Source: Prunus persica (lineage: Eukaryota; Streptophyta; Magnoliopsida; Rosales; Rosaceae). From it: a DNA stretch of 64,000 bases. Made by a program: the position numbers and the translations under genes. The notes beneath the pieces are model-generated. The model saw only the letters and a program-made list of their open reading frames with translations, ran no database searches and was not told where the DNA came from. Shown here piece by piece: positions 35,419 to 45,563 of the stretch; the stretch's first letter is position 1; each line of letters begins with the position of its first letter. The DNA lies in the NCBI RefSeq assembly GCF_000346465.2, contig NC_034011.1:25541941-25605940 (forward strand), written 5' to 3'.

Positions 35419-35613
35419 TTAAAAGAGAGACATAATGAAGCCCAAAACACCAATCAGAATCGATGGAACTGATGTAATGACATGAGTTGGTGCTGCAGAT
35501 GGGCTAGGAGCAGCTTCAGGAGTGCCAACTGCTGCTGAAACAGCCAGCATCAAGCTAGCAATTGCAACCCAAATGACCATGATAGCTGCAACCTTTTGGT
35601 TCTGGAAAGCCAT
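35419..35613 (-). CDS. GPI-anchored arabinogalactan peptide
   Basis: Single-exon ORF of 64 aa. Residues 1 to about 27 are a signal peptide. The short mature part (about 28-45) contains APSPSAAP, Ala-Pro and Ser-Pro repeats that are sites for proline hydroxylation and arabinogalactan addition. Residues 46-64 form a hydrophobic tail ending MSLF, typical of a GPI-attachment signal. The mature peptide would be about 15-20 residues on the outer face of the plasma membrane. AG-peptides are implicated in cell-wall signalling and reproduction. Family assignment by architecture is good; the individual member cannot be named. Confidence 0.88.
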   Translation of the reverse strand: MAFQNQKVAAIMVIWVAIASLMLAVSAAVGTPEAAPSPSAAPTHVITSVPSILIGVLGFIMSLF

Positions 35614-36304
35614 TTCTATAAATATATATGTGATGGTTTATGATCTTGTCCAAGTAAACAATTGACTGGTTTGCAATTCCTTGTGTTGGTTCTCACCTAT
35701 TTATAAAGCCAAATTCCCTAGCCAAGCTAGCTTTTTCTCTGTGTCCTTTTCTGTACGTAATTACTGGCCAATTTCACTGAAGCCAGTTTCTATGTTTCGA
35801 GTTTTGTTCTTCTGGGTAGCAAACAGGCACTTGGGTCCAGATATTATTATTAGCAAAAGCAGATCAGATGGGAATGAGTTATAGTGATGTGATTTGCAGG
35901 TGACAATTACAAAGAATGCTCATCACGAATAGCCACACCTTGTTTTTTTGCGTTCAATATTTCTGCTTGAACTAATAACAGCATCAATCAATCTACTTTC
36001 TCATTGGGCAAGGGTTCCATCAAATCCAAATAAATAATTATAAAAACTTTATTATTTTATGTAGAAATAGCAATATGTAGACTTCAATTTTCATGAATTG
36101 ACTTTGATTAACTAATTATACAAGCCATTGACTCAATATAATTAAATACTTTGGGTCTATCTATCACCCATATAATAAATAGATGTTGAAATTAAGTAAT
36201 ACATAACCCATTTATTTTGTAGCATCTGTGAATCAAGTCTCACAGTACTTATTAATTACATCGATCTCGTGCTTAATTAACTAGTTGATTTGAGGATTAA
36301 TTAA
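35614..36304. other. Spacer upstream of the AG-peptide gene
   Basis: AT-rich promoter region of the arabinogalactan peptide gene and 3' flank of the GASA gene. No gene, repeat or RNA is recognised. Confidence 0.5.
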
Positions 36305-37047
36305 TCAAGGGCACTTGTATCCGTTGTAGTATTTATCGGTGTAGCATTTGCCACATTTGTTCATGTTGCTACCATAATCTCCCGGAGGTACACATTTGCA
36401 GCGGCCACAGCATGCCATGCATAATCTCCTGCAGATATACTTATCTGTTTCTATTTTGCACCTCTTGTCACACAACGGGACGCAATCTCCATGCCCACAA
36501 AATTAAATTAATTAAATCAGCAAAACACACATAGTAATTAACGTTATTAACCCAAAAGCACGTTTCTATTTAATATTTTCATGAAATTGGACACGTCCTT
36601 ACCCTTGTTGGTCTTAACTCGGGAAGCACTAAGTGGCATGACCACAAGTACTCCGGTAGGAGCCGCTTCATTCATCTGACGTGGCGATGGTGGTGCCCTG
36701 AATAGTGGATTCCATTTACGTAAATTACCGTAGCGTATATACCGATCCTGTTCGTAAACTAATGTGATGAACCGATACCCAATAGAACAGTAATAAACTG
36801 TAGAAAATTAACACTCAATATATTTGCATGGTTGTTGATATAATTAAAGATATGTAATACCTTTATGTTGAGTTCCTGATCATGAGGACCATGATTAGAT
36901 GAGACCTAGACAGATAAACCAATTCAAAACTTTTGTGGAAAAATAATAAAGATGAATTAAAGATAAAAATGAAAATTCATAATTAATTACCTCAGCAGAA
37001 ACTAAGAGAACAGAGGCAAACAGAAGAAGCATAGCTTTGAAATCCAT
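36305..37047 (-). CDS. Gibberellin-regulated (GASA/snakin) protein
   Basis: Four exons: 37047-36991, 36905-36861, 36747-36603 and 36486-36305, giving 142 aa. Exon 1 encodes the signal peptide (MDFKAMLLLFASVLLVSAE). Exon 2 is a short polar segment beginning VSSNHG. Exon 3 is a variable linker with RAPPSPRQ. Exon 4 is the complete GASA domain, with 12 cysteines in the order C-C-C-C-C-CC-C-C-C-C-C, from DCVPLCDKRC to the terminal KCP. Secreted GASA peptides respond to gibberellin and other hormones and act in growth, redox balance and antimicrobial defence. The gene is the proximal member of a four-gene cluster sharing exons 1 and 2 and promoter sequence. Confidence 0.94.
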
Positions 37048-37082
37048 TTTGTACATATATGTTTAGCTAGAAACAAGAACAT

Positions 37083-37097
37083 GGTATAAATAGTGTT
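37083..37097 (-). promoter_or_regulatory. Conserved TATA region, GASA gene
   Basis: The plus-strand motif GGTATAAATAGTGTT (TATTTATA on the gene strand) lies about 40 bases upstream of the ATG. The identical 15-mer occurs upstream of the genes at 42970 and 45056. The short distance to the ATG implies a very short leader. Confidence 0.55.
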
Positions 37098-39090
37098 GAA
37101 ATTAGGTGGAGAGATAGGTTTTTGAAGTGTCATGTGACAGCTTCATCCGATCACTGAGACATTAGTAATGGCTTGCTGACCAAAATCTGACTTGAGAGTT
37201 CTCCAAGGACGGTGCCCATGCACCAAACTAAACTCTTAGATCCATTTGCCATTAGAGTAAGTGTTACAATCCCTTTGATGATGTCCTTCACACGAGGCCT
37301 GCCTCACCAAACTTGTAACCCAAAAGCTGAAGTTTCATGAATTTCGTGGTTCATTGCTTTGTGCCTGTCTGACCATCCTGGGTTGGTAATAACTTACATA
37401 TCTAATAAAAAGATCGCATTTTTTAGTTCGTGTTACGAGATTATATTATTTTCTAATGAATAATTCATGTGAGGCTGCTCATATGTAACGAGTCTACGAG
37501 ATGTTCTTGGCATGTCTAGAAAAGACATTAAAGAATTAAGGAATCAATTACTCGTTTCAAATTGTAATTTATTTGTATTTTTTTATAATAAAAAATGATT
37601 TACATACCAAATACAAATCAATTACTCGTATCAAATTTGTGGCGGTGGAATTTACACAAATAATCAATTTTATATATGCGTATTCCTCTCGCATCCCAAG
37701 ATTGGTTCAATTTTTAATGTTCTTTTTTTTTTTTTTTTAGAGAAATTCTATGATTGCATTTATAATTCAGCCAAAAAAGTCATTAGCCACAAAGGGCCAA
37801 TACAAACTAGCCACAAAAGGGCCATTACAATAACGGAGCGGTCTAATATCAAAATTAAGAAAATCAAATATGTCTCCACTTACGATCAGGCAAGATCGAA
37901 GAAACTCTGGCATAGGCATCCCAACTAAGATTGCAAACTTAGAATAATAAAAAAGAGATAAAGCTTGAAACAAATAAGCTATAACAATACAAATAAAACT
38001 CTCACCAAGGAGAGATGAAAAGCTCTCACAAAGGAGAGATGAAAAAACTCTCACAAAGGAGAGATGAAAAACTCTCACAAAAGGAGAGGTGAAAACTACA
38101 CAGAGAATCCAAAGAGTCTCCGCAACTTATTCCAAACATAAAGAAATTACAAAAAAGATGGTGGTGGAGATCCGACGCCGAAATGCAAGTGAAGATCCGA
38201 CGCTGAACCGCAGCCGCCAATAATGATTGGGTCTTTCGATATAGGTCCAATTTTGAGTTTGCACTATAAATCAAAAGGGCATAATTGGAACATGAAAATA
38301 AATTTAAAAAGAAAAAATATATATGATTACATCATAAGATTAGAAAATGAATGTAATCCTATGTGACATTGAAATCAAAGGACTTGGATTACGTGTATGG
38401 ATTGCACACAAATTCTATCATAAGAATTGAACTTATACTGAATTATTTATATTTAATTTTATATAGAAATAGTAGTGGATTTCAATCTTTATGAAATTGC
38501 CTTATATATAAATATTTTATAAAAAAATATTGTTGTTAACGGGGCCTAGCCTAGTAAAAACGTATTTTGGTTTACAAACCACCCCTCCCCTTGTAGTGTG
38601 TTAGCTTTCGAGTTTCCATCTCTTGTAAGATTGTTTTTCTTTTTTTAAGCGCTCATGATTAAAAGCAGTCTACTCCTCCAAAAAATAAAAATTCCCATAT
38701 TGATTTTCATTTCCTAAAAATCAAGGATGTTGAACAATATTTTGCATATGAGGTTAAGAGAGAGGATCCAAATCAAAATGCATATCCTTTCAACTTTAAA
38801 TCGTGCACATCCTTGGGCGCCATATTAACTATATGTTTGCCTGAATATTCTCTGTTAAAACGAAGCACCAAATCATTGGATACTCAAAGGGGTCTATTGA
38901 ATTGCCCATTTTATTTTATGATATGCATAGATAGGAGGATACGATGGATTACAAAATTAACAACGAGAGAAAAGCCTTTTATTTTTGTTATTTTCTTTTT
39001 TGCCTCTCTCATACTTGTACAGCGTACGTGACATGAACTCAAGAGAGGGAAAAATAGGATAAAACTTGATTCCAAAATTTCAAGAACATG
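37098..39090. other. Gene-free spacer in the secreted-protein cluster
   Basis: It holds the GASA promoter region (to about 37250), a poly-T run at about 37724-37738, a block with minus-strand Ser/Phe-rich frames (37767-38274) that looks repeat-derived, and the tandem repeat at 37997-38094. 38300-39090 shows nothing recognisable. Confidence 0.45.
37997..38094. repeat. Tandem repeat, about 24-bp units
   Basis: Four head-to-tail units based on AACTCTCACAAAGGAGAGATG. Within each unit CTCTC and GAGAG can pair as a short stem. It sits in a repeat-like block. Confidence 0.75.
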
Positions 39091-40694
39091 TCAGCGTAAC
39101 AATATCGGAGCCGGTTCATCCACGAGCGGTTCTGGGGCGGGTGCTTTTCGCAACCGATCCATTTTTGGAGCAGGTGCTCTCCGTCCCCCATTAGGTCTCC
39201 TAGGTCCTTTTTGTGGAGGTTGTGCAGCTGGTACTTTGGGCACCCGATTAGGCCTCGGAGCGGGTGCTTTGGGCACCCGATTAGGTTTCGGAGCAGGTGC
39301 GTCCACCAGAGGTTTCGGAGGAGGTGCTTTCGGACAAGGTTTTGAGGAGGGAGCTGGTACCGCCTTAATCTTCGGAGGTGGAGGCGGCAGCGGTGCTTTC
39401 GCTAGAGGTATTGGAGGTGGTGCTTTCCCCAGAGGTTTTGGCGAGGGAGCTGGTGCCTCCTCCGGTGCTCCCTCCTCCTCGTCCGACGGTGGTGGTGGAG
39501 GCGGTGCCTTCTTCTTTGGAGGTGGTGGCTCCTTATTCTTCGGAGGTAAAGGCGGCGCCGTTGCCCTTTTGGGAAGTGGTGATGGTGGAGTGGATGGGGA
39601 CTTGATGGGAGAGGGTGGAGCAGGCGGGGCCTTGATCTGAGGATTAGGGTTAGGGTTCTTCACTACTGGAACTGGAGGAGCGCATGTGCATTGACGGGGG
39701 TTGTTTGGAGTTTTGGTGTCGGGTGAGGGTGACGGTTTGGTGCTGGGAGGGGGACCAGTTGTGCTCGGGCTCCGGGTTCCGCCGCCCGATATTGGAACAG
39801 GCGGTACAATTGGGAAGACAGGCGGAACGGGAACGAACGGTGGGATAACGCCTCCTCCTGGGAAAAAGGACTCATCGCTGTCCTTTTTTCCGTCCTTTTT
39901 CCGAGTCGGAGCCGAAGGGGGCTGCATAAGCATGCATTCATTATCAATAATTCAAAAATTAAAGGTAAAAATAATTGTATCTACAATTAAGTAGTGCGTA
40001 GATTGGCTACTCTTCTTGAATTCAATTAGCTACTCCTCATTGTTGAGCTAGCTGTAATTTGGTACCATGCATTAGACAAAGTAGTGCGTAGATTTATTCA
40101 ATGTGAATGGACCTAACTGGGTACACAGGAGCTGGTGCAGGTGCTTTCGCTGGAGGTGGAACTGGAGCCGGTGCTTTGGCTGGAGGTGGTGGAGATCGTG
40201 GCGGTGGTGGAGATTGTGTCGGTATTGGGATTGGGATATTAAATGGTGGTTCATCCCAATCCTCCCAAGGAAATAGCTGTATAGATCATGAGTTCAATAT
40301 ATAATTGAGCATCTCAAATCCGTGGAAATTAGCACTAGAGATCAAATTTGATCCCAAGGAAATAGCTGTATGTATGTATCGTGTCATGTGTAAAACTTCA
40401 ATTTAAATAATACCAGAGGGGATAACAGTACTGCTTTCAAATTTTAGTCACTAGCTGTAGTCGAAGGATGTGCAAAGTGATATCAAGTTAATATACAATA
40501 TTGGAAAGAAGGATCATACCCCCCAAAACTTTGCGTTTTTCTCTGGATGATCATCTGAGGAAACCTACAAAGACAGGATCGGTATCAGTGAATTTAAACA
40601 CACCTAACTGTTGACAACACTTGAGGCATAGACTCTATACCCTTGCAGTAACTAAGAGAACAGTAGCAAGCAGAAGCGTAGCTTTGAAAGCCAT
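39091..40694 (-). CDS. Proline-rich secreted protein, GASA14-like without GASA domain
   Basis: Four exons: 40694-40641, 40564-40520, 40276-40127 and 39921-39091, about 359 aa. Exon 1 is a signal peptide (MAFKATLLLATVLLVTAR) and exon 2 starts VSSDDHPEK, both clearly related to the neighbouring GASA genes. Exons 3 and 4 encode a long Pro/Ala/Lys-rich region with repeats of KAPAPxP, PPPPP and RVPKAPAP type, resembling extensin or hydroxyproline-rich proteins. Only three cysteines remain (CTC and PCPK), and no 12-Cys GASA exon was found downstream. If the exon 3 donor (GT at 40126) is not used, translation ends at TYR-PRO-VAL...IHIE shortly after, giving a short protein. It may be a cell-wall structural protein or a decaying gene. 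Confidence 0.65.
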
Positions 40695-41407
40695 TGTAGA
40701 TATATTAGCTAAGGATGTGAGATGAACATTCTAGCTAGCAGAACAAGTAGTGTGTATATATATATATATGTATGTAGCGTACGTGCAAGGTGCATCCATG
40801 CCGAAAGGTAATGGAGAGATAAATTTTTACAAGCTGATTCATCAGAACAAGAGACATAAGCATAACTAAAAGTCATGGGTTGCTGTCCAACATCTGACTT
40901 TTGAGTTCGACCCTCCTTCCCCAAGGACGACCGTGGCCATGCATTCCACTGAAATCTCTATTCCCATCACAGTATGTGTAACCAATAAATGAACATCCTT
41001 CGAATGATCACGCGATCGAAAAACTCTTGGAGCCAAATTAGCTACATTTCCTCCTCTTCAGCCGGGTGTATTTGAGGTTCCTAGGTTTGCTAACCTCATT
41101 AAAAGTATATAAAAACAATTTGGGGTTGTGGGTCAATATATGGCTGAATGGCTCCTCTACTTCACTTGATACTCTGATCGTTCAGACCCCTCCACATGAA
41201 CTGTTCGACTCAAACTAAAAAGGCAGGCACACATGGACCAAACTAAACGGAGTTAACATATACAATATTGGAAAGAAGAAAAATCAAGTATACAAAGACT
41301 TTCTTCATATAGTCGGAGGAAGAGCATCCATATTAGATATTACAGTTTGGTGACTAGCAGTCAGAAAATGTTTAGGTCCAAGTATTATAGTATTTTTCTA
41401 TAAATAT

Positions 41408-41603
41408 AGGGAAGGAAATTGCCTTGCGAATAAATTGGCAGCTCTAAGCTCAAAACTAAATTTGTGGTGTAGTTTTTGGGAGGGTGTGCCTGAAGAGTTT
41501 GGACATTATCTACTAGAAGATTTGAGTGGGGTTACTAGACCCAGAAATTTGTTTATGTAGTTTTATTTCTGAGCTTCGGCTCCCTTAGAACCAAAAAAAA
41601 AAA
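41408..41603 (+). mobile_element. LINE 3' end (RNase H terminus and poly-A)
   Basis: The plus-strand frame reads REGNCLANKLAALSSKLN, then a Trp/Cys-containing stretch and a stop at 41558-41560. This is the typical C-terminus of the RNase H domain in plant LINEs. A GC-containing 3' end (TGAGCTTCGGCTCCC) and an A-tract at 41593-41603 follow. It is 5'-truncated, as expected from incomplete reverse transcription. Confidence 0.75.
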
Positions 41604-41691
41604 GAAGCCATTTTCTTTCGTTTACTGATATAATTAACCATTTAAAATGACCACTATTTGTATTTTTGCTTTTCCATAGTATAACCATGGT

Positions 41692-42050
41692 TTGTTCTAT
41701 GTTCTACAGCCTTGGTATAACATTTATTTTTTCTTTTCAAAGTTCTACGCGGTAAGTATGATTCGTGCAGTCGGTGGCTCTACTGTCAATTGGTCTAATG
41801 AAGAAAGCTTGATTGAGGAATTAATGCACACTATTGTTAGGCAGTTGCATGATACATTCTATCGATTAAATGTTCTCAGAGTAGTTAATGTAATGGCTCA
41901 TATAGACTAGCACGTTTTGCTTTATCTTTTCATGAAGTGTCTCGTCTTGATATCGGGACACTCTTTGATATTCTCGTTGATATTAATACCTTATTCGAAG
42001 AAAATATATAATGTTGTTTTTCGATGAAATCATTCGTCTCAAAAAAGAAA
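41692..42050 (+). mobile_element. Second LINE 3' end, frameshifted
   Basis: A plus-strand frame with STVNWSNEESLIEEL and FYRLNVLRVVNVMAH is interrupted by a stop at 41908-41910. It continues in another frame as ARFALSFHEVSRLDIGTLFD and ends at a TAA near 42010. Residue patterns fit the RNase H end of a plant LINE from a different family than the neighbour at 41408. A short A-rich tail follows. Confidence 0.65.
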
Positions 42051-42246
42051 TAAGATATATATGCATACATTAAATATTAGCATATTATTTTTGAAATATA
42101 GAAATCATCCGGTACATGAAATTGAGCAATTAAATAGATAAATATTATTGAATTATAATAAGAGTCTTAGTACATATACAGTATTACATACACTTTATTG
42201 TCTTTCTCATATATACTTATACTCAGTTCTGGCTAACATTCGTTGG

Positions 42247-42970
42247 TCAATTCCCAATTGACGAGACTGATTTGTTTAACGGGTTCACCATACCGTCCAC
42301 CTGAAACCAGAATATCAAAACTTAAGCATACGATAAATGATAATTACTGTCATAAAACTTTTTTATTTTAAAAAATATATATATATATAAAATTGTGTAC
42401 CTTTACCTTATTAGCTACTGGAAGTGGTGGAGTTAGCTCATCGTCGTTATGCTCGTCAAATGGAGGATAAGGCTCGTCCAGTGCCGGTGAAGGCGACGAC
42501 TTGGGGAATGGCTTGGTCTTGCCTCCCTTGCCACCTTTTGGTGCTGGTGGTGACCTGCCTTTGGGTGGTGTCTTTGCTTTTGGCGTCGTTGGCTGAAACC
42601 ACATTAAATGTTAAATTTTCTCTCAATAATTTATATTCATGTACAAAGTTGTATAATAATTAAACGGGTAGCACTGTCCTGATACTAAATAAGTGTATAA
42701 ATCAATGTACTGACTTTACTCTTTGCCTTAAGTTCTTCTTCAGGATCGTCTTGAGATGAAACCTTAAAAAATAAGAATATCGTTCAAACGAGAGGAAAAT
42801 TAAAATTACAAAAGCACCTATGCAGATTTATTTTTGCAAAAAAAAAGAAACAAATTTTATTTTCTCGCCTATTTACGAAGAATCAAATTATGAGTATATA
42901 ATTAACTAATTACCATTGTAGTAACTAGGAGAATGGTGACGAAGAGGAGGAGGAACGCCTTGAGAGCCAT
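42247..42970 (-). CDS. Small proline/lysine-rich secreted protein, GASA14-derived
   Basis: Four exons: 42970-42914, 42762-42715, 42592-42407 and 42300-42247, giving 114 aa. Exon 1 encodes a signal peptide (MALKAFLLLFVTILLVTTM). Exon 2 (VSSQDDPEEELKAKSK) matches the second exons of the other cluster members. Exon 3 is basic and Pro-rich (TTPKAKTPPKGRSPPAPK). Exon 4 encodes only VDGMVNPLNKSVSSIGN with no cysteines, where the GASA domain exon would be expected. The signal peptide and splice phases are intact, so it could be expressed as a small wall-associated peptide. Exon 4 is the least certain part of the model. Confidence 0.6.
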
Positions 42971-44055
42971 TGATTGTAAGCAGCAGGTGGAAATATCAAG
43001 AGGAATTAATGTAGTAGAAAAGTGTAAGAGCTACAGGAAGGCAGATGATGTTTGTAGGAGAACTAGGATGGGGTATAAATAGTGTTAAAAAGGGTGGAAA
43101 GAGAAATTTTTACACGCTTAGAACACCACTATTTCCCTAAGCATACCACTGATACTGTTCCTCATAATCTTATATTTGCATGTGGGAACACATGCCTTGC
43201 AAAGAACCTTGGTCAAAATTAATTTAAATATTATAAAAAATAAAATAAAATAAAATATATGGACCTAGAAAGAAAGATCCATCCATTTTTGTTGTTCTAG
43301 GTACTGGGCTATTAACACAGGTGAAAAGGCCCATCGTGCATGAAGTAAATGCTAGGGCCTACCCTGCTTGAAGGAAATGTTAGGGCCCACCTACTAATAT
43401 TATTAGGTCGCAATGTTACTAGGCTATGCCTTGAGGCCCACATCTTCAAGCCCGTGGGATTTCTTCAAGACTGAGCATCAAGAAGAATTTTTACATCTCA
43501 CATTCACATACGAAGGAAGATTGGAGAATCACATATGAAGGAGAACTAGAGAACCAACTACCATGTTGGTGTCATAAGGTTATTGATAGGAATATCAAAA
43601 TAATGTTATACTCATGTCATAGAATTATTGATCGAGAATATCAAAATAATGTTATACCCGTTCATTTGTTCTCACAAAATGAACAGATTATTCATACGAC
43701 ATTTCGAAGTCTAGAATGTGAAAATGTCAACCATAATGCTTCTTCTAGCTGTAAAAGACAGCAGGCACTATAAATGTTGTACCCACCAAGAGCTAAAAAG
43801 TACAATAATATATTTATATATATTAACTAACATCTGCTACAACATGACATTGAAAATTTGAATAAAAGAGCCGAGGCCATACATTATACATACTAGTAGT
43901 AGTAATTGCCCATTCAATAGATGCAGGAAGCAGTAGAAAGAAACTAGAAAAGACACTGGAAAACAATTATTTTCTCGCTTCTCCTCTCTCATACAGTATT
44001 AAGCAAACATGGCACGCCTTAAAATTCCAAAAAACAGAGCGAGAGAAAGTTGTGT
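42971..44055. other. Spacer between GASA-derived genes
   Basis: It contains the core promoter of the 42247-42970 gene (see 43072-43086) and then AT-rich DNA. A short pair of direct repeats (about 43565-43650) is built on TTATTGAT, GAATATCAAAATAATG and TTATAC. No gene is seen. Confidence 0.45.
43072..43086 (-). promoter_or_regulatory. Conserved TATA region, 42.9-kb gene
   Basis: Identical 15-mer GGTATAAATAGTGTT about 105 bases upstream of the ATG at 42970, as in two other cluster genes. Confidence 0.55.
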
Positions 44056-45056
44056 TCAAGGGCACTTGCTTCTGTTTCCATGGGTGACCATATCAGTGTA
44101 GCACTTGCCACATCTTTCCCGGTTGCCAAAAGTTCCGGGAGGAACACATCTGCAGCGGTCACAGCATGTCATGCAAGCTCTCATGCAGACTCTCTTCCTT
44201 GAGTGTAATTGGCACCTCTTGTCACACAAAGGGATGCAATCTGCCCCATCACAAAATTATTCACAAAAAAAACCAAATTAAGTAGTTAGCAGAAACACCA
44301 TGAAAAATTAATCAAGATTAACATTTTTTTTACTGCATAAAAAGGCATGAAAAATTCACTTCTCTATGGTACGGTGGTGAGAAAATATTTACCCTCTTTG
44401 GATTTAACTGGGGGCAGTGGTGGGTAAGTGGGTGGCTTCACTGGGGGCAGAGGACTGACAGGAGTTGGTGGAGTGGGTGGCTTGACAACTGGAGCTGGTG
44501 GTGGAGTGGGCGGCTTGATCACTGGAACTGGTGATGGACTGGGTGGCTTGATTACTGGAACAGGTGGTGGACTGGGTGGCTTAATCACTGGAAGAGGTGG
44601 TGGACTGGGTGGCTTGATCACTGGAACAGGTGGAGCTGGAGCCTTGACCAGGGGTGGTGGAGCCGGTGCCTTGACTATTGGAAGCTTAGGAGGAGCTGGT
44701 GCAGGTACTAGGACTTTGGAATAAGCAGCCTGAAATTAATTAAATTTACCACATTGAAGGTCAAAAACACTCTCAAGATTAAAGCTTTTTGTTACTTCCA
44801 GATATAAACTCAACTTTACCACTGTTTTAAGTGAAAAAATAGTACCTTTAACTTCAGTTCTTCTTCTTCATGATGCTCAACTGATGAAGAAGAAGCCTAA
44901 AAAAAATATGGATTTCAAACCAATTTAGACACACCCAAGATATGGGAAACTAAACAACAAAAAATGCTAATACATTGGGATGGAAATAATAATTACCCTT
45001 GTAGTAACAAAGAGAAGAGCAGCAAGTAGAAGGAGAATGGCTTTGTAAGCAGCCAT
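44056..45056 (-). CDS. GASA14: GASA14-like protein: proline-rich region plus GASA domain
   Basis: Four exons: 45056-44997, 44896-44846, 44729-44393 and 44240-44056, giving 210 aa. Exon 1 is a signal peptide. Exon 2 is acidic (ASSSSVEHHEEEELKLK). Exon 3 is a Pro-rich spacer with five to six repeats of the form VPVIKPPSPPP. Exon 4 is the complete 12-cysteine GASA domain from DCIPLCDKRC to SKCP. A long hydroxyproline-type spacer fused to a GASA domain is the hallmark of Arabidopsis GASA14, a cell-wall protein linked to gibberellin-promoted leaf expansion and ROS control. This is the only cluster member that keeps both halves, so it may represent the ancestral form. Confidence 0.94.
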
Positions 45057-45133
45057 TGCGGAACAGCTGGAAATGTCAAGCCTGGAGAGCTAAGAAGGAA
45101 AAGACAGATGATTTGTAGCAGAAGCAGGGATGT

Positions 45134-45148
45134 GGTATAAATAGTGTT
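45134..45148 (-). promoter_or_regulatory. Conserved TATA region, GASA14-like gene
   Basis: Identical 15-mer GGTATAAATAGTGTT about 80 bases upstream of the ATG at 45056. Further upstream (about 45205-45300) the sequence also resembles the promoters at 37130-37215 and 40840-40935. Confidence 0.55.
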
Positions 45149-45425
45149 GAAAAAGGACCAAAAAGAGATATTTCTACAAGCTGCCGATATGCATGCCAGC
45201 TGCTTTTGATGAAATGAGCAGATCAGTGAGACATAAGTTATGGCTTGGTGTCCAAAAATCTGTCTTGAGACTTCGACCCACCTGCCCCTATGAGACTGTC
45301 CACTAAACTATTATTATCTTATATCTACACTCTTTCTCACTCATCTCATCAGACTCTGTGTCACCCCCACCCCCTCGCAATAAATTAATTTCCTCCACAC
45401 GAGGTCTGTCTCATAAAATAGGGTT

Positions 45426-45563
45426 ATGCTAGAGAGATCAACTTTAGATACTAACTTGTGTACCAACTCTCTAATAGAGGTGGAGCTCACCAATACAATG
45501 GGTCTCACACTCTATTAGAGAGTTGGTACACAAGTTGGTATCTAAAGTTGGTCTCCCTAGCAT
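45426..45563. mobile_element. Fold-back MITE with nearly full-length inverted arms
   Basis: The element is 138 bp. The left arm begins ATGCTAGAGAGATCAACTTT and the reverse complement of the right arm begins ATGCTAGGGAGACCAACTTT. Pairing continues for about 57 bases per arm with few mismatches, leaving a loop of about 20 bases. RNA from it would form a long hairpin. No coding sequence is present; the superfamily is not assigned. Confidence 0.85.

Noticed and set aside
28836..35613. Functional GPI gene cluster (PIGN next to a GPI-anchored AG-peptide)
   Set aside because: Adjacency is most simply chance; PIGN is a general housekeeping enzyme and no shared regulation is visible.
39236..39640. 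Gly-rich plus-strand ORF
   Set aside because: It is the reverse complement of the Pro-rich exon of the minus-strand gene; CCN/GGN symmetry creates it.
44428..44724. Gly-rich plus-strand ORF
   Set aside because: Antisense shadow of the GASA14 proline repeats.
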